DNA from: Hemibagrus wyckioides
Lineage: Eukaryota > Chordata > Actinopteri > Siluriformes > Bagridae
Reading direction: 5' to 3'
Assembly: GCF_019097595.1 (NCBI RefSeq)
Contig: NC_080717.1
Coordinates: 3,921,001-3,985,000 of the forward strand
DNA length: 64,000 bases
The position numbers and the translations under genes were made by a program. The number at the start of each line of letters is the position of its first letter. Positions within the stretch are counted from its first letter, which is position 1. Shown one piece after another: positions 48,700-60,314 of the stretch. The notes beneath the pieces were generated by a model, which did not search any database, was not told the DNA's origin, and saw nothing but the letters and a program-made list of their open reading frames with translations.

Positions 48700-50855
48700 A
48701 TGTTAATGCTGATGTGGATTAAAGTGGTGCTGTTTAATAAAGTCGGTAAGTGCAGATAAATGGAAAAAAAAAAAAAAAAGATTTGTAAGGTTTTGTTTCT
48801 TTTATGAACTTACTCTAAACTAGTAACTAACTACAGGATGTCTGAAAAGTCAGGAACCAATAAGAATAAATGATTAAAATTTAATTTAATTTCATGTTTA
48901 TTATTTGCAACATATGCTCTACATATTCATGCTCACCTGGGTTTTTTATTCTTTGTTTATTTTTCTTTGTTTCTTTGTTCTAGGTACATTTTTTATTCAG
49001 TTGATTAAAATCTTGCCTGGATAAGTGTTCGAACAAAGCTATAGAGCATTATGAAAGACATCATTTTTATAGAAAATGTTATAGACATTTTTAAGCATGA
49101 TTTTTATGCATTTTTGTTCTTTGGCTCCTCATGTTAGACTGCACACAAAATAGCATCGTTCATCAGCCGAAGCCCGTGATCAGTGCTGCTCCTGGTGATA
49201 ACGTGACTCTACAATGCTTTCAGCTCGGAGAACAAAACTCTGATCCTATCATTTGGTACAAGCAACCAGTAGGACATGAACCTTCCGTAGTGGCTGTGGT
49301 ACAGAAAGTACAGGATCCCATTTACAAAGACGAATTCAAGTCTCCGAGGTTCAGAATCGAGAAAGGAAGCAGTAGCTTTCATTTGAAAATAATGAACGTG
49401 AATCCATCAGACGAAGCCGTGTATTACTGTGGACGGATTGCATTCTACACCGTATTTACAAAAGGAACATTTTTATCGGTGAAAGGTAAGCATTTCTAAT
49501 TAGAAATATTTAGAATTAGAATTAAAATGAGGTTTTCAAGATTTGAATTCAGGGTAAAAAAATGTAAGTGTAAGAAATGTAAGTCTAAAAAATAAAAAAT
49601 ATTTAGGCTGTTGGATTAGTTTATTATTGTTATAACATTTTAACAGTTTTAGACTATCACGGCAGTTTGTATGTGAATTTGTTGACACATCATTAAACAC
49701 ATGCCATGGAAGATGCCATGTGGTTTTTATGTCAGAGCATCATTTAAGAACAGTTTTTCAGGGATCATGAGAAATTCCATAACGTAAAGATAATTCAATG
49801 GTTTTGTATCACTGGGAATAGTCTGTAGTGTAGAGAATAATATTTAGTGTCTCCGCTTCACTCTATATCACACTGAACAGGTAATGAAAATGTAAATGTC
49901 ATGGTGTGGCAGCGAGGTGTGTCGGACTCGGTTCCTGCAGGAGCCTCAGTGACTCTGCAGTGCTCGGTTCTCTCTGAGAGCAGAGCAGCAGAACTCCAAG
50001 TGCTCTGGTTCAGAGCTGCTCCACCACAATCCCATCCTCAAATCATTTACACTCATCACAACAGCAGCCATCAGTGTGAGAGCGGCTCTTCTACACACAC
50101 CTGTGTGTACACCTTCACCAAGAACATCCTCAGCCTCAATGATACTGGAACTTACTACTGCGCTGTGGCCCTGTGTGGGAAGATCATATTTGGGAATGGG
50201 ACACAAATAAAATTGAGTGAGATATTCTGTAATTGCTAAAATTGCTGATTGTAACTGTATTTATAATATTGCTGTGATCACATGGAGGAAGAATAATTGT
50301 TTCATCATTATTATTTTTGTGCTACAGAAGATTCTGTGGATCCTGTAGTGATCTGCCTCGCAGTAGCTTTGGGAGTGTGTGTGGTGGTGATCTCTGTTCA
50401 AGCTGTTTTATTCTCTACCTGGAGAAACCACAAACATCACATAAGTAAGTATTCTATAGCACTGTAAAATCTTTGTAACATAAACTGTGCTTTGAATTAA
50501 TAACTTCCTTTTTCTATAAACAATGAGATTAAATTAATGATAAGTGATGTAAATGCTATAGATGAAATATATACTAAATAATTTTTCACCAGAAAAAGAA
50601 ACCGCTGTGAAAAGGTCTGAACAAACCAACTCTCAGGTACTGACTCAGATCTATAATCATAATGGTTCCCTTACTTTTTATTTTAATAATTAGATTTATT
50701 TCTAATTTCATATTATGTTCCCACAGGATCATGACATTGGGCTGAATTATGCTGCCTTACATTTTAATGAAAAGAAAACCAAAGGAGAGAGAGGAACAAG
50801 AAAACAAAATCAAGACCCTGTGTACTCTAAAGTCAGATCTCTCACCACTACGTAG
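48700..50855 (+). CDS. nitr: NITR gene G, complete receptor with altered second ITIM
   Basis: Exons: leader 48700-48745, V 49138-49485, I 49881-50216, transmembrane 50328-50444, spacer 50593-50636, tail 50727-50855; about 339 residues. The V domain has VTLQCF, IIWYKQPVGHEP, SDEAVYYC and a J-like end FTKGTFLSVKG. The I domain starts NENVNVMVWQRGVSDS, closer at this end to gene C than to F. The transmembrane segment is neutral. The first ITIM LNYAAL is kept, but the second reads PVYSKV: Pro replaces Ser at position -2, so it no longer fits the consensus. One working ITIM is expected. Confidence 0.93.
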
Positions 50856-51470
50856 ATTATACTTTGTCGATCATTTATGTTGTTTATTGTTTTTTGACTC
50901 TGAACGGAATAAAGTATAAAATGCTGTTTGCTTGTCTCATTTTAATCTCAAAGACTCACATCAATGAACATCATTATATTAGCTGTGCCTACAGTTTCTA
51001 GTGTATGTTTATTAACTTAGGACTGATGACAAAAATAGTACTAAGTCAGACTGGGGTGCTAGAAAGAGCTCTTGTTTGTTTTAGTTTTCTTTCTAAGCTT
51101 TTATATTAGTTTGAAGAAAACATATTGGGTATGAAATAATAATAATAATAATAATGGAGCCAACTGGGGCTACTTTTGACATTTAGGGCACATCTGTAAT
51201 GATGAAAAAATTAATATAAAATGAAAAGGTTAGTAGGAAACTAAATTTTGGTTTGCATAGTACAAGTGGGTAAGTGATATTTTCAAAATAAATAAAAAAA
51301 CCCAATTTGTAGCAAAGCCAGTTAAGGCCTGTTCACACCATTAACTATTACTAAAAAAAATTAGCAAAAAATCTATACATTTAATGAGAAATTTTCACAT
51401 TAAAGTCCACACCACAAGTAATGAACAATAAAAACTTTAATGAAGACTTTAATAAAGACTTTAATGAACT
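50856..51470. other. 3' flank of NITR G
   Basis: No gene. Matches the E and F flanks with more divergence. It retains GGGCACATCTGTAATGATG (about 51187), an empty site for the LINE at 42751. Confidence 0.6.
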
Positions 51471-52700
51471 TGGCTGTCACGGCCAGCTTGGACCTTTCCT
51501 TGCCAGGCCACCAGAGGGTGATCTGGCAGGGCTATTTCCTTGTTATTGTGTATGTTTGTCCGTGGCACGTGTTTTCTGTTGATGTTTTGTTTCTCCAAGT
51601 GTGCTTTGTCCCACCTTATCTATTGCTCTGCTTTCCTGCCTTTCTGTTTTATCCGGCTTTTAGATCTTGTACTTTGTATTGTGGGTAACCCTTAAGCCCT
51701 CCTGCTGGAGACCAGGGTTTGATCGCCAACTCTGTTGTTGTCATTGTGACAGATGACTCAGCTATGTTAGACTAAGCAGGAGCTCAGATAACTACATGAA
51801 ATAGATATTGGCCTCACTCAACTGCTTTGGATCCAAGCTGGGCTCTCTAGGATGTGTTCTAAACTAGCATAGGGGACACGCTACAGAACCTGACACAAGC
51901 TCTCTTTTCTTGAAAATCTGTTTATACCCTTTTAATCGGCACTCAGTTGCCTCCACTCTTTCCCCAGGGAAGGAACCACATTGACTCGGTGTTGGGTTCT
52001 GTGCCTGGAAGCAAATAACCTACCTTCCCAACCCCTTCTTTGACATTGCTTCACTTATTGGACCCACAAAGGATGCTGCTCTGCTTGCTGGTCCCACAGA
52101 TGATGTTACCTCCCACCCTGCCCCATAAGGAATGCTGATTCACTTCCTGGTTCCATGGAGGATGCTGCTCTGTATGTATGTTACCACCACCCTAGCCTCT
52201 TGGGGATGTTACTCCACTCCCTGGTTTAGCTGAGGATGTTGCTCTGCTTCCTGGTTCAGTGGAGGATGCTGCTCTGTATGTATGTTACCACCACCCTGGC
52301 CTCTTGGGGATGTTACTCCACTCCCTGGTTTAGCTGAGGATGTTGCTCTGCTTCCTGGTTCCATGGAGGATGCTGCTCTGCCCCCTGCCCACTGGATGAT
52401 GTCACTTGGTTTTCCTGGCTCAGCTGAGGACATTGCTCGCACCCCTGGCTTTGCTGCCATGCCCCTTGCTTTCCCCATGGGCCTCGTTGTGCTCCTTGCT
52501 CCCTCACTGATCTTACTGTGGTCATCGCTCTTAGGTTTCTGTCTTGCATTTCTAGTTTCTTAGTGTTTGCCTGGTTATCTTTTTCTATTAAATACCTTTT
52601 CTTTTTTCCTGACTTTTGGTCTGGAACTTTGTATAGTGGGTAAGCTTCTAGTCTTCCTACTGGACACCAGGGTTTTATCCCCACCTTTGGTGGTGTGACA
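51470..52700 (+). repeat. repeat module after NITR G (LTR-like, decayed)
   Basis: Begins GGCTGTCACGGCCAGCTTGG and includes GATCTGGCAGGGCTATTTCC, then a near-perfect tandem pair (about 52140-52240 and 52240-52340) of the GGATGCTGCTCTGTATGTAT unit. Ends ACACCAGGGTTTTATCC, GGTGGTGTGACAG. Third copy of the module linked to NITR units. Confidence 0.5.
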
Positions 52701-53560
52701 GTGGAGGATGTTATTAAACTCTTTGGCAATATTTCAGTTTTTATTTGGAAAGAGAAGGGTTGTGTGTATGATCCCATAGAAAATCACATTCACTGTGAAT
52801 GTATGGCAGTGGGAACATCATGATGTGGAGCAGCTTCTCAGAAAATGATACTATATGCTACATGGAACATGTTAGATACACTGAATCTTGTGAGAAAGTA
52901 GAAGATTCAACATACAGCCAAAAGTCTGTCTCCTGTCTGAAATTGTGAGTTTACAGTGGGACCTGCATAACCTTGGGGAACTGAAGATGATCTGCGACAG
53001 GAAATGAACCAAAACTAAACCACAATGCCAAAATTTTAATTTGGACCTAATTACTTCTCATAGCCAAATGTCTCAAAGCTGTAACTATCAACCTATAACA
53101 CATTTAAATAGTTCTAATTTAGTCCTTTTTTTTTTTTTTACATGTGTTCTTAAATCATACTTAATCTCACTTTGGATAGACCACAGACATGTGCCTCAAA
53201 CCTATCTCTGTAGTCACCTCTTTCAAACACAGGCACTCTTATCCACAAAGCAGAGGTCACATTACCAATAACCTCATCTACCCCTGTTGTCTCATAAACA
53301 GGGGTGGCAGGTGGGCTCTAGAATTGCCAGTCTGCTGTATGAAAAGCTGATTTCATCTCAGTTTTAAACTCTGACTACTCCTTTGATTTTGTGGCATTAA
53401 CCCATAGCGGGATATCTCCACAAAATACCACTACACTGACTGCTTTATCCTCTACCAATGCTTTCTGTCACTCAACATGAGAGTGTTAAGTGACAAAAGA
53501 CAGGCAGGGGTGGAGGTACAGGTGTGCTGTTGTCACAGAGATGTTTCACGCCTCTCCACT
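52700..53560. other. no feature recognised
   Basis: Includes possible degraded Tc1-like bases at 52740-53000, but no motif that can be supported. Confidence 0.4.
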
Positions 53561-54640
53561 TCTGTCATCTAACCATATCTTCTTTTGAATTTCATGCAGT
53601 TTCACTTACCTCACCAATCAAGATCTTCATCATTGTAATCTACTGCCCTCTTAGTGCCTTAGGACACTTCATGGGTACATTCCTCAGTGCTTTCCCTTCT
53701 GACATCACCCCTCTGACAATCCTTAGTGAGTTCACAGACACTTTCCTCTCCTCTCTTTCCTAAACCATGGACCTCCTCTGCTTTCTGTCGACTAAACCCA
53801 GGAAGACGTCTTGTCCTGCTTCTTGGCTGTCAGATATGTTGTGCAACAATCAGAAAGAACTAAGAGCAGCAGAGAGAAAGTAGAAGAAATCACAATTCAA
53901 CCCAGACCTCGCCTCTTACTATGCACCCCTGTTCAAATTCTCTTCAGACGTGACTTCTGCCAAGTCTTGCAATCCTACCACCTGCCCACTAGATCCAATT
54001 CCTTCTACTATGCTCCAGACCATCTTGCAAGACCTCCTGTCCTTTATCATCACAATCATCAATGGATCCATAGTATCTGGTTGTGTACCAACTACCTTCA
54101 AGAGAGCAAGAGCTATTCCTATACTGAAGAAGCCTGCTCTTGATCCCTTAGACATCAGCAACTACAAATAGGTATCACTTATATTTTCTTTCTAAAAATT
54201 CTTGAATGCATTGTTTATATTCAACTGTCTGTCTATCTCTCACAGAACAACCTCCAAGATCCCAATAAGTCTGGCTTTCAAGTGGCACATTCCACAAAGA
54301 CTTCCCTTTTGGCTGTCACTAAGACTCTACATGCTGCTAGATCAGCCAAGCTGACATTTGTCCTCATCCTCCTCAAACTTTTGGCAGCATTTAATACAGT
54401 CAAACACAAGACACTCTTGACCACCTTCAGGAGTCTTGGAATTCATGGTGCAGCATGGGAATGGTTTGCTTTCTACCTGCAAGAGATTATATCTGGTTTC
54501 ATGGGATCTAAATTTGTTTCAAACAGACTCCCCATTTGTTTTCCACAAGCCTCAGTACTTGGTCCTCTCCTTTTCTTCATCTATAGTCAAGTTAACTGTC
54601 TAGTCAAGAAGCTTTTACTGTCGTTTCAACCATATATACA
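53560..54640 (+). mobile_element. LINE fragment (L2-like), broken reverse transcriptase
   Basis: Plus-strand translation in shifting frames: STMLQTILQDLLSFIITIIN and KKPALDPLDISNYK (about 54000-54171), then KLTFVLILLKLLAAFNTVKH (the palm-domain Asp replaced by Lys) and ASVLGPLLFFIYS (about 54350-54590). The catalytic FADD box is absent, and a Tc1 element abuts it at 54640. Confidence 0.78.
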
Positions 54641-55590
54641 GTATCTCACAAAAGTGAGTACACCCCTGACATTTTTGTAAATATTTTATTATATCTTTTC
54701 ATGTGACAACACTGAAGAAATGACACTCTGCTACAATGTACAGTAGTGAGTGTCCAGCCTGTATAACAGTGTAAATTTGCTGTCCCCTCAAAATAACTCA
54801 ACACAGAGCCATTAATGTCCAAACCATTGGCAACAAAAGTGAGTACACCCCTAAGTGGAAATGTCCAAATTGGGCCCAATTAGCCATTTACCCTCCCAGG
54901 TGTCATGTGACTCATTAGTGTTACAAGGTCTCAGGTGTGAATGGGGAGCAGGTGTGTTAAATTTGGTGTTATCACTCTCACACACTCTCATACTGGTCAT
55001 TGGAAGTTCAACATGGCACCTCATGGCAAAGAACTCTCTGAGGATGTGAAAAAAAGAATTGTTGCTCTATATAAAGATGGCCTAGGCCTGCTCAGACCAT
55101 ATACTCTGCCCACTGCATCAAACTGGTCTGCATGGCTGTCATCCCAGAAGGAAGCCTCTACTAAAGATGATGCACAAGAAAGCCCATATACAGTTTGCTG
55201 AGGACAAGCAGACTAAGGACATGGATTACTGGAACCATGTCCTGTGGTCTGATGAGACCAAGATAAACTTATCTGGAGCTACAGTTCATTGAGGGAACCA
55301 TGAATGCTAACATGTACTGTGACATACTGAAGCAGAGCATGATCACCTCCCTTCAGAGACTGGGCCGCAGGGCAGTATTCCAACATGATAACGACCCCAA
55401 ACAAGCCTCCAAGACGACCACTGCCTTGCTAAAGAAGCTGAGGGTAAAGGTGATGGACTGGCCAAGCATGTCTCCAAACCTAAACCCTAAGGTGGGGGAG
55501 CGCAAGGTCTCTAACATCCACCAGTTCTGTGATGTCATCATGGAGGAGTGGAAGAGGACTGCAGTGGCAACCTGTGAAGCACTGCTCACA
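54640..55590 (+). mobile_element. Tc1 element remnant, right end replaced
   Basis: Left end ACAGTATCTCACAAAAGTGA at about 54642. Transposase start MAPHGKELSEDVKKRIVALY at about 55013, later FQHDNDPKQASKTTTALLKK (second Asp, near 55380) and MDWPSMSPNLNP with the usual Asp changed to Asn. NIHQFCDVIMEEWKRTAVAT follows, then the frame runs straight into RTE-type sequence at about 55590. The first-Asp region (SDETKINLS, near 55250) is in another frame. Confidence 0.8.
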
Positions 55591-57200
55591 AGTGAGGAGA
55601 GTGTACAGAGGAGATGGAAGGAGTACTTTGAAGAGCTGATGAATGAGAGTAGAAGAGTAGAAGGAGTGAAAGCACAACACAATCAAAAAGAGTAGAAGGG
55701 GTGAACTCTGTGGAACAGAAAGTAGATAAGATTAGAAAGGATGAAGTCAGGAAGGCTTTGAAGAGGATGAAAAGTGGAAAGGCAGTTGGTCCTGATGACA
55801 TCCTGGTGGAGGGCTGAGGCGGCAGTGGAATTTTTAACTAGTTTGTTTAACAGGGTTTTAGAGAGTGAGAAGATGCCTGAGGAATGGAGAAGAAGTGTAT
55901 TAGTGCCGATCTTTAAGAATAAGGGTGACGTGCAGAGTTGGAGCAACTATAGGGGGATAAAGTTGATGAGCCATACAATGAAGCTATGGGAAAGAGTAGT
56001 GGAAGCTAGGTTAAGGAAGGTAGTGGAAATTTGTGAGCAGCAGTATGGCTTCATGCCCAGAAAGAGCACAACAGATGCAATTTTTGCTCTGAGAATGTTG
56101 ATGGAGAAGTATAGGGATGGTCAGAGAGAGTTGCACTGTGTGTTTATAGACTTGGAGAAAGCGTATGACAGGGTGCCAAGAGAAGAGCACTGTACTGTAT
56201 GAGGAAGTCAGGAGTAGCAGAGAAGTATGTCAGAGTGGTGCAGGACATGTATGAGAGGAGCAGGACAGTGGTGAGGTGTGCTGTAGGGCAGACAGAGGAG
56301 TTCAGAGTGGTGGTGGGACTGCATCAGGGATCGGCTCTGAGCCCCTTCCTGTTTGCTATGGTGATGGACCAGTTGTCGGAGGAGGTCAGACAGGAGTCTC
56401 CTTGGACAATGATGTTTGCAGATGACATTGTGATCTGTAGTGAGAGCAGGGAGCAGGTGGAGGAAAACCTGGAGAGGTGGAGGTTTGCGCTGGAGAGAAG
56501 AGGAATGAAAGTCAGTCGTAGTAAGACTGAGTACATGTGTGTGAATGACAGGGAGGGAAGTGGAACAGTAAGATTACAGGGTGAAGAGGTGAAGAAGGTA
56601 CAGGAGTTTGAGTACTTGGGTCAACAGTCCAGAGTAATGGAGAGTGTGGGAAAGTGGTAAAGAAGCGATTGCAGGCAGGTTGGAATGGGTGGAGAAAGGT
56701 GTCGGGAGCTCTGTGTGATAGAAAAATTTCAGCAAGAATCAAGGGGAAGGTGTACAGGACAGTGGTGAGACCGGTCATGTTGTATGGTTTAGAGACAGTA
56801 TCACTGAGACAGAGACAGGAGTCAGAGCTGGAGGTAGCAGAGCTGAAGATGTTGAGGTTCTCTTTGGGAGGGACACGGTTGGACAGGATTAGGAACGAGT
56901 ACATCAGAGGGACAGCTCATGTTGGATGTTTGGGGGACAAAGTTAGAGAGGCCAGGTTAAGATGGTTTGGACATGTTCAGAGGAGGGAGAGTGAGTATAT
57001 TGGTAGGAAAATGTTGGACATGGAGCTGCCAGGCAGGAGGAAAAGAGGAAGGCCAAAGAGGAGGTATATGGATGGAATAAATGAGGATATGAAGCTAGTG
57101 GGTGTAAGTATTGAGGATGCAGAAGATAGGGATAGGTGGAGAGAGATGAGTCGCTGTGGCCACCCCTGAAGGGAAAAGCCGAAAGAAGAAGAAGATCCAC
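55590..57200 (+). mobile_element. RTE-type LINE, 5' truncated
   Basis: Motifs in order over three frames: RRWKEYFEELMNE (55610), KAVGPDDI (55780), AVEFLTSLFNRVLESEKMPE, CEQQYGFMPRKSTTDAIFAL, CVFIDLEKAYDRVPREE (56150), GLHQGSALSPFLFAMVMDQL, the catalytic MMFADDIVI (56410), FEYLGQ, LYGLETVSL, and GRRKRGRPKRRYMDGI with a final RDRWREMSRCGHP stop at 57167-57169. It ends with a GAAGAAGAAGA tail. At least three frameshifts or stops are present. Confidence 0.87.
55774..57169 (+). pseudogene. RTE reverse transcriptase and C-terminal region, frameshifted
   Basis: Three adjoining frames (55774-56202, 56199-56660, 56654-57169) together cover the reverse-transcriptase palm and the C-terminal arm. Each join is a small frameshift, so no single protein is made. 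FADDIVI is intact. Confidence 0.85.
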
Positions 57201-57547
57201 CACATGCTACATGCAGAGGTGTTAAAAATGTTTATATTTTTAATTATGCAATAAAATAATGCATTGAAACCAGTGTAAAAGTCATATTACAGCGTTTTAA
57301 ATTCTAAAACACTGAAAGCGCTAGTATCGTATTACTATAACTATGGTAACAATCATGTACTGTATTATAATGATACAATAAACTGATTAAATCTTGTAAC
57401 TCATCCAAACAAGAGTCAAGTTTACATACTTTCAATAGCTATTTTCTTTCCTGTATACTTTAATGGTATTTCAAGTATAAATTTCATATCTTCAAGAACT
57501 TAACTTCCTGGAATTGAGTTCTGTTTGATTTGTTTGTTTTTGTTTTT
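57200..57547. other. 5' flank of NITR H
   Basis: No gene. Matches the F and G upstream flanks (ATTGAAACCAGTGTAAAAGT and CATATTACAGCGTTTTA). Confidence 0.6.
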
Positions 57548-57687
57548 AAGTCTTGTGGGAGGAGAAACTGACAGGATGTATGTGATGTCAGAGTTTGACT
57601 TCATAAACCTTTGATTTGAATTGAGATGTGTTCAGTATGACCTTATGTATAGCTCATCAAGAGGACATGCAGTACACAGACCTCACG
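57548..57687 (+). promoter_or_regulatory. proximal promoter of NITR H
   Basis: GTCTTGTGGGAGGAG from 57550 and TGATGTCA at 57583-57590. The ETS-like site of F and G (ACAGGAAGTT) reads ACAGGATGTA here, losing the GGAA core. Confidence 0.55.
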
Positions 57688-60314
57688 ATGTTAATGCTGA
57701 TGTGGATTAAAGTGGTGCTGTTTAATATAGTCGGTAAGTGCAGATAAATCAAAAAAGATTTGTAAGATTGTATTTCTATTTGAACCTACTTCAAACTAGT
57801 ACATGATGTACTAAATACAGGATGTCCAAAAGCCAGGAAACAATGAGAATAAAATGACTAAAACTACATTTAATTTTCTATGTATTATTTACAGCCTATG
57901 CTCTACATGCTCATCTCAACTGCTATATTATGTATTTATTAATTAATTAATTTATTTATTTATTTTAAAGAATTTGCCCAATCATATTACATATTTGCTC
58001 TACACTGGTTCCTGACTGACTTCAGACACTTTGTAAAACTAAACTGCAATGACTTACATGTCTAGTTTACTTTTATGTTATTTTAGTTTTAGGTCAGTTT
58101 AAATTTAGGTCATTTTATCTTAAATCATTGCTATCAGTGCTAAATGGATATTTTGGATATGAATTTAGATTTAAATGAAACCATTTAGAGATTTAGAGGT
58201 TTGTATATGGTCTAATCTGTAAAACATATTCATTCATTTCTGAGTGCTCTTATGCAGTATTCCAATCTATACCAAATCACTCTAAAGGCTAATGTCTAAC
58301 CAGTTGAGCCAAACACCATTTTATACATTTATACATAATTCTTTTTGTTCTCTGGCTCATTACGTTAGATTCAAAGACACAAACAAACGTCGTCCATCAG
58401 CCGACCCCGGTGATCAGTGCTGCTCCTGGTGATAACGTGACTCTACACTGCTTTTTGAGTGAAGAACAAGGCATTGATCCTATCGTTTGGTACAAGCAAC
58501 CAGGAGGACACGAACCTTCCTTAGTGGCTGTGGTACAGAAAATACAGGATCCCATTTACAAAGACGAATTCAAGTCTCCGAGGTTCAGAATCGAGAAAGG
58601 AAACAAGAGCTTTCATTTGAAAATAATGAACGTGAATCCATCAGACGAAGCCGTGTATTACTGTGGAATGATTCCGTTCTACACAGTTTTTGCAAAAGGG
58701 ACATTTTTATCAGTGAAAGGTAAGCATTTCTAATTAGTAATATTTAGAATTAAAATCATGTCCTCGAGATTTCAATTTAGAAAAATCAAATGGTAAACCT
58801 GTCTATGGTTAGTTATGAATCATGTTGGAGCACAAACTGTGTTAGAAATGTGGAAAAATAATAATATTTGGTCAGTTGGATTAGTTTATTATTGTTATAA
58901 TAACAATTTTTATTTTTGTAAGTTTTACACTATCATGGTAGTTTGTATGTGAATTTGTTTATACATCATAAGAAAGATACCATGTCGTTTTTATGTCAGA
59001 GCACCTTTTATAAACATTATTATAGCGATCATGAGAAATCCCATAACATAAACATAATTAAATAGTTTTATCTCACTGGTAAAAAAAAAAAAAAACTGTA
59101 GTGTTTAAGTAGTAGTCAAATCTCTCTATATATCACACTGAACAGGTAATGAAGATGTAAAAGTGTCGGTGTGGCAGCCCGGCATGTCGGACTCGGTTCC
59201 TGCAGGAGCCTCAGTGACTCTGCAGTGCTCGGTTCTCTCTGAGAGCATAGCATCAGAAGTTCAAGTGCTCTGGTTCAGAGCTGCTCCACCACAATCCCAT
59301 CCTCAAATCATTTACACTCATCACAACAGCAGCCATCAGGATAAGAGCAGCTTTAATAAACACACCTGTGTGTACAACTTCACCAAGAACATCCTCAGCC
59401 TCAATGACACTGGAACTTACTACTGCGCTGTGGCCCTGTGTGGGAAGATCGTATTTGAGAACAGGGCACCAGTACAGGATGACAAATATGATGGTGAACA
59501 ATTTGTGTATATTATTTGTAGTTTATAGGTACCGAATACAAAAAAACACATGCAGGACGTAACTTGATTTGTTTGTCTCTGAAATCAGAGGCTTATAATC
59601 CTGTAGTGATCTCTCTGGGAACAGCGTTGGTCATGTGCTGGATTCTGATTTCTGGACAAACTGTTTTACTCATTAAAAGGAGAAACTGTCAACAACGCAG
59701 AGGTGGGAGTTTATTATAATTATGTACATTTATTTTTAGTGTATAAAAATGTCCTCAGCAGTTATTTACCATTCAGATCCGTTAATATAATTATTAGATT
59801 TGGGTCCAACATGTTAAAATAGAATAAGGAAAATGTGTCCTGCAGTGTCAGACTCTTTATAGAAGAAAATCTTACTTATATGACCTCAATTTTTTCACAG
59901 TGAGAAGTCAGCATGGTTCTGAGGAGGCGAACACTCAGGTACGTGTTCATTTGCTGAAGGAAATAGAATCAGGGTTGTGATTTATTTTTATTCTCATAAA
60001 CCTTGTACTTAATTAATTACTTAATTATTAGTTGTAGATTCAATCATTTCAACAATGTGGCTTATGCTAATTTATTTGAATTGACCTCCTAGTCATGAAA
60101 AAGTGCTAAATAAATTTTTTATAATTAAATTCTAAACTAAATTTATAATTAAATTATAATTTTATATTCATTTTCACAGGCTCGTGATGCCGTAGAGCTG
60201 AATTACGCTGCCTTACATTTTAATGAAAGGAAAGCCAAAAGAGTGAGAGGAAACCGAGGTCGATCTCAAGACAGCGTGTACTCTGAAGTGAAATATTCCA
60301 CCATTTCTCACTAA
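57688..60314 (+). CDS. nitr: NITR gene H, divergent receptor with three ITIM-like motifs
   Basis: Exons: leader 57688-57733, V 58369-58719, I 59146-59493, transmembrane 59589-59702, spacer 59901-59938, tail 60180-60314; about 343 residues. The V domain has VTLHCF, IVWYKQPGGHEP, SDEAVYYC and a J-like end FAKGTFLSVKG. The I domain differs from its paralogs: QCESGSSTH has become QDKSSFNKH (one cysteine lost) and the J motif FGNGT has become FENRA. The donor used by E, F and G (after position 59481) reads AC instead of GT; a GT 12 bp further (59494) keeps the same phase. The tail carries LNYAAL, SVYSEV and, five residues on, VKYSTI, all fitting the ITIM consensus. The transmembrane segment is neutral. 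It could be expressed as a divergent receptor. Confidence 0.87.
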
